From the NCBI GenBank assembly GCA_003599485.1, contig QZKM01000027.1, positions 28,801 to 92,800 of the forward strand: a DNA stretch of 64,000 nucleotides, read 5' to 3'. The position numbers and the translations under genes were made by a program. Source of the stretch: Gammaproteobacteria bacterium (lineage in GTDB: Bacteria; Pseudomonadota; Gammaproteobacteria; SURF-13). Of the stretch, positions 39,062-50,516 are shown in pieces (positions within the stretch are counted from its first letter, which is position 1; each line of letters starts with the position of its first letter). Below the pieces are notes generated by a model. It was not told the DNA's origin, searched no databases, and saw only the letters and a list, made by a program, of their open reading frames with translations.

Positions 39062-40363
39062 ATGACTCATATCCTGCGACTCAACAGCACAGAGCCCGGC
39101 TTCTGGGACAAGCTGGCGGCACGCCTCGACTGGGACGAGGGCATGGACGACGCCATCAGCGCCAGCGTGCGCGAGATCGTGCACGCGGTGCGTGCGCGCG
39201 GCGACGCGGCATTGCTCGACTACACGCGTAGCTTTGATCGCGTCACGGTTTCCTCCGTAGCCGCGCTGGAAATCCCCGGGGCGCGCCTTGCCCGGGCGCT
39301 CAACACGCTGCCCGCCCCGCAACGTGAGGCGCTGGAGACCGCCGCCGCGCGCATCCGCGATTACCATGCACGACAGAAGATCGAATCATGGAGTTATCAG
39401 GACAGCGGCGGCACCCTGCTCGGCCAGCAGGTCACCGCCATCCAGCGCGCCGGACTGTATGTGCCGGGCGGCAAGGCGGCCTATCCTTCCTCGGTGCTGA
39501 TGAACGCCATCCCGGCCAAGGTCGCCGGGGTCAGCGAACTCATCATGACCGTACCCGCGCCGGATGGGGTGTTGAACGAGCTGGTGCTGGCCGCCGCCAT
39601 GCTGGCGGGGGTGGATCGCGTATTCACCCTGGGCGGGGCGCAGGCCATCGCCGCGCTGGCCTACGGCACCGAAACCATACCGCGGGTGGACAAAATCGTC
39701 GGCCCCGGCAACATCTACGTCGCCACCGCCAAGCGCATGGTGTTCGGCGCGGTGGGCATAGACATGGTGGCCGGACCGTCCGAGATTCTGGTGCTGTCCG
39801 ACGGCTCGGCCGATCCAGACTGGTGCGCGATGGATTTATTCTCCCAGGCCGAACACGACGAAGACGCACGCGCGCTGCTGGTGTCGCCGGACGCGGCCTT
39901 CCTCGACCGGGTGGAGGCCAGCATCGCACGCCTGCTGCCGGAAATGGAGCGCGCGGCGACCATCCGCGCGTCACTTGCCGCGCGCGCCGCATTCATTCAG
40001 GTGCGTGACCTGGAACAGGCCATCGCCGTGGCGAACTTCATCGCGCCGGAGCACCTGGAACTGGCGCTCGACCATCCCGGAACCCTCGCGCCACGCATCC
40101 GCAACGCAGGCGCGATTTTTCTCGGCCACTACACGCCGGAGGCGATCGGCGATTACTGCGCCGGCCCGAATCACGTGCTGCCCACCTCACGCACCGCGCG
40201 CTACAGCTCGCCGCTCGGCGTGTACGATTTCCAGAAACGCACCAGCCTGATTCAGTGCAGCGCCGGGAGCGCCGCAGAACTCGGCAAGACCGCCTCAGTC
40301 CTCGCGCGCGGCGAAGGCCTCACCGCGCACGCGCGTTCGGCGGAATATCGGATAAAACAGTAG
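39062..40363 (+). CDS. hisD: Histidinol dehydrogenase
   Basis: [27 protein letters not shown] ... [36 protein letters not shown]. Confidence 0.98.
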   Translation: MTHILRLNSTEPGFWDKLAARLDWDEGMDDAISASVREIVHAVRARGDAALLDYTRSFDRVTVSSVAALEIPGARLARALNTLPAPQREALETAAARIRDYHARQKIESWSYQDSGGTLLGQQVTAIQRAGLYVPGGKAAYPSSVLMNAIPAKVAGVSELIMTVPAPDGVLNELVLAAAMLAGVDRVFTLGGAQAIAALAYGTETIPRVDKIVGPGNIYVATAKRMVFGAVGIDMVAGPSEILVLSDGSADPDWCAMDLFSQAEHDEDARALLVSPDAAFLDRVEASIARLLPEMERAATIRASLAARAAFIQVRDLEQAIAVANFIAPEHLELALDHPGTLAPRIRNAGAIFLGHYTPEAIGDYCAGPNHVLPTSRTARYSSPLGVYDFQKRTSLIQCSAGSAAELGKTASVLARGEGLTAHARSAEYRIKQ

Positions 40364-40432
40364 CGAGTGGCTAGTAGCGAGGAGAAGCACCTTCCCATCT
40401 TTTTTTCTAGCCACTCGCTACTAGCCACTCGC
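40361..40432. repeat. Heptad-based palindromic repeat, hisD-hisC boundary
   Basis: Perfect 19-bp arms gcgagtggctagtagcgag (40363-40381) / ctcgctactagccactcgc (40414-40432). Confidence 0.85.
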
Positions 40433-40439
40433 AACTTCC

Positions 40440-41525
40440 ATGAAAAAATCCCTCACGCACATGGTGGAACAACTTATCCGCCCCGAAATCCGCGCCCTCT
40501 CCGCTTATCACGTAACGGATGCGCGCGGGCTGGTGAAGCTCGACGCCATGGAGAATCCCTATTCCTGGCCGGAGGAGATCAAGCAGGCGTGGCTGGAGGC
40601 GCTGCGCGACGCCCCGCTCAACCGCTATCCCGATCCGGAGGCGCGGGCGACTAAAGAACGGCTGCGTGCCGCGCAGGGCGTGCCCGCGGAGGCCGGGCTC
40701 CTGCTCGGCAACGGCTCAGACGAACTGATTCAGATGCTCGCCCTCGCGCTCGCCCAGCCTGAGCGGGTCATACTCGCGCCCGAACCGGGTTTTGTCATGT
40801 ACCGCCTGATCGCACTCTGGTGCGGCATGACTTATGTGGGCGTGCCGCTGCGCGGCGATTTCACGCTTGATCTTGACGCCATGATCGAGGCCACCCAGCG
40901 CCATCAGCCCGCGCTGACGTTCATCGCCTACCCCAACAACCCCACCGGCAACCTGTTTGACGAGCACGCCGTGCGCCGGATCATCGAACAAAGCCCCGGC
41001 CTGGTGGTGCTGGATGAGGCCTATCACGCCTTCGCCGGCGCGAGCTTCATGCAGGACGTGCTGCGCCATCCCAACCTGCTGGTGATGCGCACGCTGTCAA
41101 AACTGGGCCTGGCCGGCCTGCGTCTGGGGCTGCTCGCGGGCGATGTCCGCTGGCTGGAGCAAATCAACAAGACGCGCCTGCCTTATAACATCAACGTGCT
41201 CACCCAACTCAGCGTGGAATTCGCGCTGCAATACGGCGAGATCATGCAACGCCAGGCCGGACTTATCTGCGCCGGGCGCGAGCGGCTGTTTGCGGAACTG
41301 GAGAAACTTCCCGGTGTCACGGCGTATCCCAGCCGCGCCAATTTTATTTTGTTCCGCACCGCAGAGGGGCGCGCCAATGGGCTATTCGACGCCCTCAAAC
41401 GATCCGGCGTGCTGGTTAAAAATCTGCACGGCGCCCATCCCCTGCTCGACGATTGCCTGCGTGTCACGGTCGGGACAGCCGAGGAGAATCGCATCTTTAT
41501 CGCCGCACTGCGCAAGGCATTGTAG
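40440..41525 (+). CDS. hisC: Histidinol-phosphate aminotransferase
   Basis: [38 protein letters not shown] ... [14 protein letters not shown] ... [19 protein letters not shown]. Confidence 0.97.
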   Translation: MKKSLTHMVEQLIRPEIRALSAYHVTDARGLVKLDAMENPYSWPEEIKQAWLEALRDAPLNRYPDPEARATKERLRAAQGVPAEAGLLLGNGSDELIQMLALALAQPERVILAPEPGFVMYRLIALWCGMTYVGVPLRGDFTLDLDAMIEATQRHQPALTFIAYPNNPTGNLFDEHAVRRIIEQSPGLVVLDEAYHAFAGASFMQDVLRHPNLLVMRTLSKLGLAGLRLGLLAGDVRWLEQINKTRLPYNINVLTQLSVEFALQYGEIMQRQAGLICAGRERLFAELEKLPGVTAYPSRANFILFRTAEGRANGLFDALKRSGVLVKNLHGAHPLLDDCLRVTVGTAEENRIFIAALRKAL

Positions 41526-41559
41526 CGCCAAGCCAGCCGGTTTATTCTATAATATCAAT

Positions 41560-42168
41560 ATGAGCACCCCGCCCCTACCCGCGCGTCAGGCCGTCGTCAC
41601 GCGCCACACCCAGGAAACGCAGATCAGCGTCACGCTTAATCTGGACGGCAGCGGCCAGTCGCGCCTGGAAACCGGCCTCCCGTTTCTCGATCACATGCTG
41701 GATCAGATCGCGCGTCACGGGCTGATTGATCTTGCCATTGACGCCAAGGGCGACCTGAGCGTGGACGCGCATCACACGGTGGAGGACATCGGCATCACAC
41801 TGGGCCAGGCGCTCAGCAAGGCGCTCGGCGGCAAACACGGCATCCGCCGCTACGGCCATGCCTACGTGCCGCTGGACGAAGCCCTGTCGCGCGTGGTGAT
41901 TGATCTCTCCGGGCGCCCGGGGCTGGAATATCACATCGCGTTCCCGCGCGCGCGCATCAGCGACTTCGACGTGGACCTGCTGCGCGAGTTTTTCCAGGGT
42001 TTTGTCAACCACGCCATGTGCACGCTGCACATAGATTGCCTGCGCGGCAAGAACGCGCACCACATCGCGGAGACCATGTTCAAGGCCTTCGCGCGCGCGC
42101 TGCGCGCGGCGACGGAAATGGACCCGCGCATGCAGGGACAACTGCCTTCCACCAAGGGGAAACTGTAA
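41560..42168 (+). CDS. hisB: Imidazoleglycerol-phosphate dehydratase
   Basis: [48 protein letters not shown]. Confidence 0.97.
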   Translation: MSTPPLPARQAVVTRHTQETQISVTLNLDGSGQSRLETGLPFLDHMLDQIARHGLIDLAIDAKGDLSVDAHHTVEDIGITLGQALSKALGGKHGIRRYGHAYVPLDEALSRVVIDLSGRPGLEYHIAFPRARISDFDVDLLREFFQGFVNHAMCTLHIDCLRGKNAHHIAETMFKAFARALRAATEMDPRMQGQLPSTKGKL

Positions 42169-42192
42169 CGCCGCCGTTCCCTCTGCCCCTCG

Positions 42193-42846
42193 ATGCACAC
42201 TAATAACAGCGTGGCTGTGATTGACTACGGCATGGGCAACCTGCGCTCGGTATCCAAGGCGCTGGAGCACGTGGCGGGGGCTGACACCCAAGTGGAAGTC
42301 ACCAGTGACGCGCGGCGTATCCGGGCCGCGCGGCGCGTGGTGTTTCCCGGACAGGGCGCGATGCGCGACTGCATGAATGAACTGGAACGCCTCGGTCTCG
42401 ATGACGTCGTGCGTGCCTCGGTGCGCGACAAGCCGTTCCTCGGCATCTGCATGGGCATGCAGGCGCTGATGGACTTCAGCGAGGAAAATGACGGGCGCGC
42501 GGGGCTCGGTATCATTCCCGGCCAGGTGCGCCGCTTTGCCGGAAACCTGAGCGACCCGCAAACGCGGGAGCGGCTCAAGATACCGCATATGGGCTGGAAC
42601 GAGGTGCGCCAGACGCGCGCGCATCCGCTATGGAAAGACATCCCCGATAACAGCCGCTTCTATTTTGTGCATAGTTATTACGTCGCGCCTGAAGACCCCG
42701 CCATCACCAGCGGGGAGACGCGCTATCCCGGCGCGTTCACCTCGGCCATTGCGCGCGCCAACATCTTCGCGGTGCAATTTCACCCGGAAAAGAGCCAGCG
42801 CGCCGGGCTCACGCTGCTGGCCAATTTCCTCAACTGGTCTCCTTGA
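42193..42846 (+). CDS. hisH: Imidazole glycerol phosphate synthase subunit HisH
   Basis: [21 protein letters not shown] ... [20 protein letters not shown]. Confidence 0.97.
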   Translation: MHTNNSVAVIDYGMGNLRSVSKALEHVAGADTQVEVTSDARRIRAARRVVFPGQGAMRDCMNELERLGLDDVVRASVRDKPFLGICMGMQALMDFSEENDGRAGLGIIPGQVRRFAGNLSDPQTRERLKIPHMGWNEVRQTRAHPLWKDIPDNSRFYFVHSYYVAPEDPAITSGETRYPGAFTSAIARANIFAVQFHPEKSQRAGLTLLANFLNWSP

Positions 42847-42860
42847 AGAACGAGAGCACC

Positions 42861-43610
42861 ATGCTGCTGATACCGGCCATTGACCTTAAAGACGGCAAGT
42901 GCGTACGCTTGCGTCAGGGGCGCATGCAGGACGATACCGTGTTTTCAGACAACCCGCTTGAGGTCGCGGAGCGGTGGGTGAAGGCCGGCGCGCGGCGCCT
43001 GCACATCGTGGATTTGAACGGCGCGATTGCGGGGAGGCCGGTGAACGCCGAGATCATCCACCGTATTGCAAAAGCCCATCCCGATATGCCCATCCAGGCG
43101 GGCGGCGGCATCCGCGATGAAGACACCATCCAGAGCTACCTGGACGCGGGCGTGCACTACGTCATCATCGGCACCAAGGCGGTCAACACTCCGCACTTCG
43201 TCGCCGACATGTGCCTGGAGTTTCCCGGCCACATCATCGTCGGCCTGGACGCCAGGGACGGCAAGGTGGCGATTGAGGGCTGGTCCAAGCTCTCCAACCA
43301 CGACGTGATAGACATCGCGCGGCGCTTCGAAAAGGACGGCGTCGAAGCGATCATCTACACCGACATCGGGCGCGACGGCATGATGAAGGGCGTCAACATC
43401 GAGGCCACGGTTCAGCTTGCGCGCGCCATCACCATTCCGGTGATCGCCTCCGGCGGCATCACCAACCTCGACGACATCCGCGCGCTGTGCAAGGTGACAC
43501 AGGACGGCGTCATGGGCGCGGTGGTCGGACGCGCGATTTACGAAGGCACGCTGGATTTCGCCGCAGGCCAGAAGCTGGCCGATAAGTTGTCTAAAAAAAG
43601 CAGCAAGTGA
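42861..43610 (+). CDS. hisA: Phosphoribosylformimino-5-aminoimidazole carboxamide ribotide isomerase
   Basis: [55 protein letters not shown]. Confidence 0.97.
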   Translation: MLLIPAIDLKDGKCVRLRQGRMQDDTVFSDNPLEVAERWVKAGARRLHIVDLNGAIAGRPVNAEIIHRIAKAHPDMPIQAGGGIRDEDTIQSYLDAGVHYVIIGTKAVNTPHFVADMCLEFPGHIIVGLDARDGKVAIEGWSKLSNHDVIDIARRFEKDGVEAIIYTDIGRDGMMKGVNIEATVQLARAITIPVIASGGITNLDDIRALCKVTQDGVMGAVVGRAIYEGTLDFAAGQKLADKLSKKSSK

Positions 43611-43635
43611 GATGACTCTATTGTTCTGCGTTTTT

Positions 43636-43658
43636 ACTCGCCACTCGCCACTCGCTAC
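43636..43658. repeat. Heptad repeat, hisA-hisF boundary (single arm)
   Basis: ACTCGCC ACTCGCC ACTCGCT AC. Confidence 0.75.
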
Positions 43659-43667
43659 TGATTTTTT

Positions 43668-44435
43668 ATGGGATTAGCCAAACGCATCATCCCCTGCCTG
43701 GACGTGGACAATGGGCGCGTGGTCAAGGGCGTGCGCTTTGTTGAGTTGCGTGACGCGGGCGATCCGGTGGAGATCGCGCGCCGTTACGACGAAGCCGGCG
43801 CCGACGAACTCACCTTTCTCGACATCACCGCCAGTTCCGGCGAGCGCGACACCCTGGTGCACGTGGTCGAGCAGGTCGCGGCGGAGGTGTTCATCCCGCT
43901 CACCGTGGGCGGCGGCGTGCGCACCCTCTCCGACGTGCGCAAGCTGCTCAACGCGGGCGCGGACAAGGTGTCCATCAACACCGCCGCGGTGCAGAACCCG
44001 GAGTTCGTGCGCGAAGCCAGCGGCAAATACGGCTCACAATGCATCGTGGTCGCGGTGGACGCACGTCAGGTCCCAGGTGAACTGCGCTGGGCGGTCTACA
44101 CCCACGGCGGACGCAAGGCGACGGGACTGGACGTGATCGCCTGGTGTAAAAAAATGGCGGACTTCGGCGCGGGTGAAATCCTGCTCACCAGCATGGACCG
44201 CGATGGCACCAAGAGCGGTTTCGACATTGCCCTCACGCGCGCGGTGAGCGAGGCCGTACCGGCGCCGGTGATCGCCTCCGGCGGCGTGGGCACACTTGAT
44301 CACCTGGTCGCTGGCATCCAGGAAGGCAAGGCCGACGCGGTACTCGCCGCCAGCATCTTTCACTTCGGCGAGTATACTATCCAGCAGGCCAAAACCTACA
44401 TGGCGCAGCGCGGCATCGAAATGAGGCTCACGTGA
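43668..44435 (+). CDS. hisF: Imidazole glycerol phosphate synthase subunit HisF
   Basis: [54 protein letters not shown]. Confidence 0.98.
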   Translation: MGLAKRIIPCLDVDNGRVVKGVRFVELRDAGDPVEIARRYDEAGADELTFLDITASSGERDTLVHVVEQVAAEVFIPLTVGGGVRTLSDVRKLLNAGADKVSINTAAVQNPEFVREASGKYGSQCIVVAVDARQVPGELRWAVYTHGGRKATGLDVIAWCKKMADFGAGEILLTSMDRDGTKSGFDIALTRAVSEAVPAPVIASGGVGTLDHLVAGIQEGKADAVLAASIFHFGEYTIQQAKTYMAQRGIEMRLT

Positions 44436-44821
44436 AGCAAGACTGGCTAAGCCGGGTAAAATGGGACGAACAGGGTCTCGTGCCCGCCGTCGCGCAGGAG
44501 GCGCGCAGCGGCAAGGTGTTGACGCTGGCCTGGATGAACCGCGCGGCACTGGAGCAAACGCACAAGACCGGACGCGCCACCTATTGGTCGCGTTCGCGCG
44601 GCAAGCTGTGGCAGAAGGGCGAAGAGTCCGGCCATGTCCAGACCGTGCGCGAAATCCGTCTGGACTGCGACGGCGACGCGATCCTGCTGCTGGTCGAGCA
44701 GCAGGGTGGTATTGCCTGCCATACCGGGCGTGAGCGCTGTTTTTTCCACAGGCTCGAAGACGGGGAATGGCGCGCGGTAGAGCCGGTACTCAAAGACCCC
44801 GGCCTGATATATAATGAATAA
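44432..44821 (+). CDS. hisI: Phosphoribosyl-AMP cyclohydrolase
   Basis: [43 protein letters not shown]. Confidence 0.97.
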   Translation: MKQDWLSRVKWDEQGLVPAVAQEARSGKVLTLAWMNRAALEQTHKTGRATYWSRSRGKLWQKGEESGHVQTVREIRLDCDGDAILLLVEQQGGIACHTGRERCFFHRLEDGEWRAVEPVLKDPGLIYNE

Positions 44822-44858
44822 TTTCGCCTAACGGTCTTAAACTATCGGGTTGCTTCCC

Positions 44859-45182
44859 ATGGACGATGTGCTGACGCGCCTCGGTCAACTCCTGGAGCAG
44901 CGTAAAACCGCCGCGCCGGAGAGTTCGTATGTGGCCAGCCTGTATGCCAGGGGCGCGGATGTGATCCTGAAAAAGATCGGCGAGGAGGCGGCGGAGCTTT
45001 TGGTCGCCGCCAAGAACCGGGAACCGGGCGCCATCGTGCACGAAGCCGCCGATTTATGGTTCCATACCCTGGTGCTGTTGGCCGCCAGCGGCCTGAAACC
45101 GGATGACGTGTTACAGGAACTGGAGCGCCGTTTCGGCGTCTCCGGTCACGAGGAAAAGGCGCAGCGGGCGCGCGGATCATGA
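44859..45182 (+). CDS. hisE: Phosphoribosyl-ATP pyrophosphatase
   Basis: [53 protein letters not shown]. Confidence 0.96.
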   Translation: MDDVLTRLGQLLEQRKTAAPESSYVASLYARGADVILKKIGEEAAELLVAAKNREPGAIVHEAADLWFHTLVLLAASGLKPDDVLQELERRFGVSGHEEKAQRARGS

Positions 45183-45514
45183 CGGACTGCGTGTTTTGCA
45201 ACATCATCGCCGGCAAAATTCCGGGCCAGTTCGTGCATCAGGACGAACAGGTGGTGGTATTCAAGGACATCCACCCCAAGGCGCGGGTGCATTTGCTGGT
45301 GGTGCCACGCGTGCATGTGGAGAGTCTCGCTGAACTGACCGGGCAACATGATGGTCTGACTGCACACATGATGCGTCTCCTGTCGCAGGTGGCGCGGGCA
45401 CAGGGCCTTGACAACGGCTTTCGCACCGTCATCAACACCGGGCCGGGCGGCGGGCAGGAAGTGCCCCATCTTCACATTCACTTGCTGGGCGGCGGACCGC
45501 TGCCGGGTTTTTAA
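45179..45514 (+). CDS. hinT: HIT-family nucleotide-binding protein
   Basis: [40 protein letters not shown] ... HLHIHLLGG. Confidence 0.95.
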   Translation: MTDCVFCNIIAGKIPGQFVHQDEQVVVFKDIHPKARVHLLVVPRVHVESLAELTGQHDGLTAHMMRLLSQVARAQGLDNGFRTVINTGPGGGQEVPHLHIHLLGGGPLPGF

Positions 45515-45544
45515 TTTAAAACTGTTTCAATCTGGAGAGAAGAC

Positions 45545-45775
45545 ATGATTAGCGTTCCACAATTACTGATTATCCTTGCCATCGTGCTGGTGTTGTTCGG
45601 CGCGAAAAAACTGCGTAACATCGGCGCTGACCTCGGCGGGGCCATCAAAAACTTCCGCAGTTCCATGAAGGAAGGCGGCGAAGAGGGCAAGGCCGAGGAT
45701 AAGGAAAAGATTGCCCAGCAGCCGGGCCAGGTCATCGAAGGCGAGGCCACGGTCAAGGAAAAAGAAAAGGTCTAG
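45545..45775 (+). CDS. tatA: Twin-arginine translocase TatA
   Basis: [41 protein letters not shown]. Confidence 0.95.
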   Translation: MISVPQLLIILAIVLVLFGAKKLRNIGADLGGAIKNFRSSMKEGGEEGKAEDKEKIAQQPGQVIEGEATVKEKEKV

Positions 45776-45796
45776 CCGTCTGCGCGGGCGCGGCCC

Positions 45797-46219
45797 ATGT
45801 TTGACATCAATTTTTCCGAACTCGCGGTCGTCGGCATCGTCGCGCTGCTCGTCATCGGCCCCAAGCGGCTGCCGGAGGTAGCGCGCACGGCGGGCAAGTG
45901 GCTGGGCAAGGCGCGGCGTATGGTGGAGCGCTTCCGCGCCGACATGGACCGCGAATTCAAAACCGATGAACTGCGTAACCTGCTTACCCAGCAGCAGGAG
46001 GAGATGCAGGAACTGCGCAAGATCGTGGAGGAAACCCGCGGCACACTGGATGACGCCGGACATCAGATCGAGAGTCTCGCCTCACCCGACGACGTACAGG
46101 GATATACCAGTGTCGCGGGAGTCAGGACGCCGGGAGCGACGACCCAGCCCGCCACCCCCACTCAGATAGCCCCTCCCGGCGACAGCCCACCCCATGGCGG
46201 AGCCACACCACACCCCTGA
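45797..46219 (+). CDS. tatB: Twin-arginine translocase TatB
   Basis: MFDINFSELAVVGIVALLVIGPKRLPEVARTAGKWLGKARR. Confidence 0.95.
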   Translation: MFDINFSELAVVGIVALLVIGPKRLPEVARTAGKWLGKARRMVERFRADMDREFKTDELRNLLTQQQEEMQELRKIVEETRGTLDDAGHQIESLASPDDVQGYTSVAGVRTPGATTQPATPTQIAPPGDSPPHGGATPHP

Positions 46220-47075
46220 ACAGGAAACACCCGCCGCACAGGAACTCCCTTTGGTCGCTCATCTGCTGGAACTGCGCGACCGGCTGGTAAAGGTGATTCT
46301 CTCGGTGCTGGTGGTGTTTCTTGCGCTGTTCTGGTTCCGCAACGATCTGTATACGCTGCTGGCTCAGCCGCTGCTGGCGCATTTACCGGCGGGATCCAGC
46401 ATGATCGCCACCGAAGTGGCCTCTCCCTTTATCGCGCCGGTGAAACTGACGCTGTGGCTTTCGGTGTTTATCGCCATCCCGGTCATTCTGTATCACCTGT
46501 GGGCCTTTGTCGCACCCGGTTTGTACAAACACGAACGGCGTCTGGTGCTGCCGCTGGTGGTATCCAGCACGCTGCTGTTCTTCGCCGGCGCGGCGTTCGC
46601 CTATTTCCTGGTATTCCCGCTGATATTCAAGTTCTTCACCCTGACCGCGCCGGAGGGCGTGGCGGTGATGACCGATATCACCAAATATCTGGATTTTGTA
46701 CTGAACCTGTTCTTCGCCTTCGGGCTGGCGTTTGAAACGCCGGTGCTGGTGGTGCTGCTGGTGTGGACAGGTATCGTCACGCCGCAGGCTCTGGCCGAGA
46801 AGCGCCGTTACATCATCGTGCTCGCGTTCATCATCGCCATGCTGCTCACCCCGCCGGACGTGACTTCGCAGTTCCTGCTCGCGATACCGCTGTGCCTGTT
46901 GTTCGAACTGGGCCTGCTGCTGGCGCGCCTGTATGTGCAGCCCCAACAGGCGGAAGAGGAAGTGACGGAGGATTTTTCCAATCCGGAGGGCGGCGCGCCA
47001 CTGCTGCCGCGTAACTTTACTACTCCGCAGGGAACTGAACCGGTCAGCCCGGATCGCCCGGGCGATGTCAAATAG
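46194..47075 (+). CDS. tatC: Twin-arginine translocase TatC
   Basis: LPLVAHLLELRDRLVKVILSVLVVF ... LTPPDVTSQFLLAIPLCLLFELGLLLAR. Confidence 0.97.
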   Translation: MAEPHHTPEQETPAAQELPLVAHLLELRDRLVKVILSVLVVFLALFWFRNDLYTLLAQPLLAHLPAGSSMIATEVASPFIAPVKLTLWLSVFIAIPVILYHLWAFVAPGLYKHERRLVLPLVVSSTLLFFAGAAFAYFLVFPLIFKFFTLTAPEGVAVMTDITKYLDFVLNLFFAFGLAFETPVLVVLLVWTGIVTPQALAEKRRYIIVLAFIIAMLLTPPDVTSQFLLAIPLCLLFELGLLLARLYVQPQQAEEEVTEDFSNPEGGAPLLPRNFTTPQGTEPVSPDRPGDVK

Positions 47076-47086
47076 GCGTCAGCCGC

Positions 47087-48235
47087 TCACTGCGCGGCAG
47101 CAGGAGTCGGCCGTTCGCCTATCTTGGCGGAAAGGTTGAGCGGCGCGCCGTTGCGCTGGGCCAGCAGTTCCACGCGCGTGCCGGGGGCAAATCCCGCCAT
47201 CATGTTCATGAACACGCGTGGCTCGCTCACCTCCCGGCCGTTGACGGCTTTAATCACGTCGCCCGGCTGGAGCCCGGCCTTGTCCGCCGGGCCGTCAGGC
47301 ACAACACCCGCCACGATGACGCCGCGCGCATCGGCCAGTCCGAATGACTCAGCCAGTTCCGGCGTGATGGCCTGCGCCTCCACACCCAGCCAGCCGCGTA
47401 TGGTGTGGCCGTGTTCGATGATCTGGCGCATCACCCCGCTGGCGATGCTCACCGGAATCGCAAAGCCGATGCCGAGCGAGCCGCCGCTGCGCGAATAGAT
47501 TGCGCTGTTGACCCCGACCATCTGCCCCTGCGCGTTGATGAGCGGGCCGCCGGAGTTGCCGGGATTGATCGCGGCATCGGTCTGGATGAAATTTTCAAAG
47601 GTGTTGATTCCAAGATGAGTGCGTCCGGTGGCGCTTACGATGCCGAGCGTCACGGTCTGCCCCACGCCGAACGGGTCGCCGATGGCCAGCACCACGTCAC
47701 CCACGCGCAATCGCTCGGAATCGCCAAACGCGATCACCGGCAGGTTGTTGAGGTCGAGCTTCAGCACCGCGAGGTCGCTCTCCGGGTCGCCGCCCACCAC
47801 GCTGGCTTGCGCGCTGCGCCCGTCGCTCAGCGTCACCTGTATCTCGTCCGCCCCGGCGATCACGTGGTGGTTGGTCAGCACATAGCCGTCGCTGCTCACG
47901 ATCACGCCCGATCCGAGGCTGGTCTCCATCTGGCGGCGCGGGGCAAGCAGCGGATTATCCCTGAAGAAGCGCTGCATGAACGGATCATCAAAGAAGGGGT
48001 TACGCTGGACCACCAGCTTGCTGGTGTTGATATTCACCACCGCGGGCGCGGCTTGCTCCACCGCTGCGGCATAGGACGCCGGTCCGGCCACCGGCGGCGG
48101 TGTGGACGCAATCGGGGTTTGCGGCGCACGCGGCTTGTTCAGCAGATCAGGCCACAGATAGAGAACGATGAACGCCGCCGCCAGGCCGGCAATGACGGCC
48201 TTGGCGAGAAATGCAAGGAGTTTTTTGGGCTGCAT
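47087..48235 (-). CDS. degS: DegS/AlgW-type S1C serine protease with PDZ domain
   Basis: ETSLGSGVIVSSDGYVLTNHHVIAGADEIQVTLSDGR ... QTDAAINPGNSGGPLINAQGQMVGVNSAIYSRSGGSLGIGFAIP; single N-terminal TM and one PDZ. Confidence 0.9.
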   Translation of the reverse strand: MQPKKLLAFLAKAVIAGLAAAFIVLYLWPDLLNKPRAPQTPIASTPPPVAGPASYAAAVEQAAPAVVNINTSKLVVQRNPFFDDPFMQRFFRDNPLLAPRRQMETSLGSGVIVSSDGYVLTNHHVIAGADEIQVTLSDGRSAQASVVGGDPESDLAVLKLDLNNLPVIAFGDSERLRVGDVVLAIGDPFGVGQTVTLGIVSATGRTHLGINTFENFIQTDAAINPGNSGGPLINAQGQMVGVNSAIYSRSGGSLGIGFAIPVSIASGVMRQIIEHGHTIRGWLGVEAQAITPELAESFGLADARGVIVAGVVPDGPADKAGLQPGDVIKAVNGREVSEPRVFMNMMAGFAPGTRVELLAQRNGAPLNLSAKIGERPTPAAAQ

Positions 48236-48345
48236 GAGGCTTATATGCACCGTATCCGTGCGTCTATGGTAGCACGCTCAACAGCGGGAAACCGGGGGCC
48301 ATCAGCCGCCGCCGCAACAGGCGGCTGGCTGTTTTCAGCAACCTG

Positions 48346-49410
48346 TCAGGCCCGCACCAGGCCGTAGCGCTTAAGTGACCAACGCACGGCGAAGAAGGCA
48401 ATCGTGGCGATGACCAGCGTCACCACTACGTCGAACACGGCGGTCATCGGCAAATGGTAGAACTCCGGACTTACCGAACCGGAAATCCAGGTGTAGCGCT
48501 CGATCCAGCTGCCGATGACGATCCCGGCGCCGACCGTGGTGATCACCGGGATGCTGTGACGGTTGGCGGTGAATAGAAAGGTGGCGAACGGAATCATGAA
48601 CTTGAGCGGGAAGAAGGTCCACCACAACACGGCGTAGCCGCCGCCCTGCTCCATGCCGGCGTAAGGCATGCCACCGTACATCATGTTGAAGAAGCGCAAC
48701 GTGTCGTCCGGCAGGCGCCCGTACCAGAAGATCAGGAACTGGGTGAAGAACAGATAAGTCCACAGGATGGTGAAGGCGAACATCATCTGCGCCATGTAGT
48801 TGAACACATGCTCCGGGATCGGCTTGGCGAGCTTGCCGGAGCGGTGCAGCAGGAACAAAAACACCGTGAAGAAACCCAGGAACAGGTGGAAGTTGCTTAC
48901 GAAGTGATAGGCGCCGTAGCTCGCGCTATGCCACAGCGGCATCATGGTCATCTCGAAATCCCACGCCACCAGGGTCGCGTACGGCACATAGGCGAAGGGA
49001 ATGAGCAGCGCGATATTGCGCAGGCGGCGCTGCGCCGCATAAGACGGATCTATCTCGCTTTGGTACTGGTACTTGATGAACAGCCCGAACAGACCGGCCA
49101 CGATCAGGAAGGCGATAATCTGCCGCGCCGCCAGGAAGGTATAGTTGTGCCAGCCGGGCAGGTGATGCTCGCCCTCCTGCGCGTGCTTCAGCCACTGGAA
49201 GGTGTGCTCGCCGTTAAACAGCAGTATCAACAACAGCACGAAGGCGATGGGGAACAGCACCGCGAGCGACACCGCCAGCTTGCGCACGTAAAAGCGCCAC
49301 TGCGCGTTCGCCATGTGCAGCAGCGAGCACAGCAGCACGCCGCACACCGCGAGATACAGCACCACCAGAAAATTGGTGGTGAGAACGGACCAACTGCCGA
49401 AATTTTCCAT
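48346..49410 (-). CDS. actF: Alternative complex III quinol:cytochrome c oxidoreductase subunit ActF
   Basis: Polytopic 354-aa protein terminating the act cluster; LAARQIIAFLIVAGLFGLFIKYQYQSEIDPSYAAQRRLRNIALL. Confidence 0.85.
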   Translation of the reverse strand: MENFGSWSVLTTNFLVVLYLAVCGVLLCSLLHMANAQWRFYVRKLAVSLAVLFPIAFVLLLILLFNGEHTFQWLKHAQEGEHHLPGWHNYTFLAARQIIAFLIVAGLFGLFIKYQYQSEIDPSYAAQRRLRNIALLIPFAYVPYATLVAWDFEMTMMPLWHSASYGAYHFVSNFHLFLGFFTVFLFLLHRSGKLAKPIPEHVFNYMAQMMFAFTILWTYLFFTQFLIFWYGRLPDDTLRFFNMMYGGMPYAGMEQGGGYAVLWWTFFPLKFMIPFATFLFTANRHSIPVITTVGAGIVIGSWIERYTWISGSVSPEFYHLPMTAVFDVVVTLVIATIAFFAVRWSLKRYGLVRA

Positions 49411-49425
49411 GATCTCTCCTGTGGC

Positions 49426-49989
49426 CTACTGTGCCTGGGCCTGCGCGGCCGATTCCGCCGCCTCTTTGGCCAGGCCGTGCTTGACGTAATTCACCACGTG
49501 CCAGCGCTCCTCCACGCTCAGGTCGTTGGAGCCGGTCTGCCCTTCGCGCTTCTGCGGCGCGCCGTAGGCCGGCATGATGGCGCTGCCGAAGGTGATGGTG
49601 CCGAACACCCAGCCTTCGGTGAGCTGCTTCTGCACGTAGTCATCGTTGAGCGGGATGGCGCCGATCTTTTCCGTCACCGGCGTGTCGGCCTGGCCGGTCA
49701 GGCCGTGGCAGGCGGCGCAGTATATACGGAACAGGGTGCGGCCCTGGTGCAGCGATGCGTCGCTGACCGGTACCGGATTGGCGAGGTCTTTGGTCTCCTC
49801 GCGGTTGTTGTAAGGCGTGGGAATGCCCTGCACCGGCACGGAATGCGCGGGAAACGGCCTGGGCGCGCCCTCCTGCGGCTTCACGCTGGGCTGGTTCATC
49901 ATGTCCTGCGACCACGGCCAGGCCCATACCAGCGCCGGGGTAAGCGCGCCGGCGAGCAAGGCGGCGGATACGATACGGCGCGCGTTCAT
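49426..49989 (-). CDS. actE: Alternative complex III monoheme cytochrome c subunit ActE
   Basis: CAACH heme motif; LANPVPVSDASLHQGRTLFRIYCAACHGLTGQADTPVTEKIGAIPLNDDYVQ; ATG at 49989. Confidence 0.9.
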   Translation of the reverse strand: MNARRIVSAALLAGALTPALVWAWPWSQDMMNQPSVKPQEGAPRPFPAHSVPVQGIPTPYNNREETKDLANPVPVSDASLHQGRTLFRIYCAACHGLTGQADTPVTEKIGAIPLNDDYVQKQLTEGWVFGTITFGSAIMPAYGAPQKREGQTGSNDLSVEERWHVVNYVKHGLAKEAAESAAQAQAQ

Positions 49990-50516
49990 GTATTTACCTC
50001 TTCCCTGATTTCCAATGCCTTGTGGGCGCGGAACAGGCTCTTGGCCGGCTCCACCTGATTTTGCTCCAGTTCCAGTATGATGCCGATCTGATCCAGGCTC
50101 ACCTTCTCGCTGTACAACGAGCCAGGTTTGGAAGGCAGGCGCGAGCCGGCCAGAAATCCGATCAGGGTAAACAACACGCTGCCCAGAATCATCATTTCGT
50201 AATTTAATACGAAGTTGGACACCAGCGTCACCACCGCCTTGCCGCCCTGCGGCTGCACCAGAAACGTGGCCTGCGCGGAGGAAATCCACAACCAGCTTCC
50301 GATCAGCCCGAACAGGCCGCCAAACATAGTGAAAAACTGCACGTACACCGGTCGGTCGCCCAGCGCCTCCTCCACCTCCGGGTGTTCGATGGGCGAGATC
50401 AGGGTCACGTCATCCACCGATACGCCGCGCACCTTATCGGCGCGGATGTCGTAAATCGCGTTGGTCGCCTCGTCGAAGTTGCTGAACAGGCCCAGGATGC
50501 GATGGGTCTTCTTCAT
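49986..50516 (-). CDS. actD: Alternative complex III subunit ActD (DUF3341)
   Basis: ILGLFSNFDEATNAIYDIRADKVRGVSVDDVTLISPIEHPEVEEALG then two TM segments. Confidence 0.88.
   Translation of the reverse strand: MKKTHRILGLFSNFDEATNAIYDIRADKVRGVSVDDVTLISPIEHPEVEEALGDRPVYVQFFTMFGGLFGLIGSWLWISSAQATFLVQPQGGKAVVTLVSNFVLNYEMMILGSVLFTLIGFLAGSRLPSKPGSLYSEKVSLDQIGIILELEQNQVEPAKSLFRAHKALEIREEVNT

Noticed and set aside
41575-42624. 349-aa minus ORF over hisB/hisH
   Set aside because: Antisense to conserved his genes.
48290-48345. agccgcc/ggcggct hairpin between degS and actF as an intrinsic terminator
   Set aside because: No U-run on the minus strand where actF transcription would end; left unassigned.
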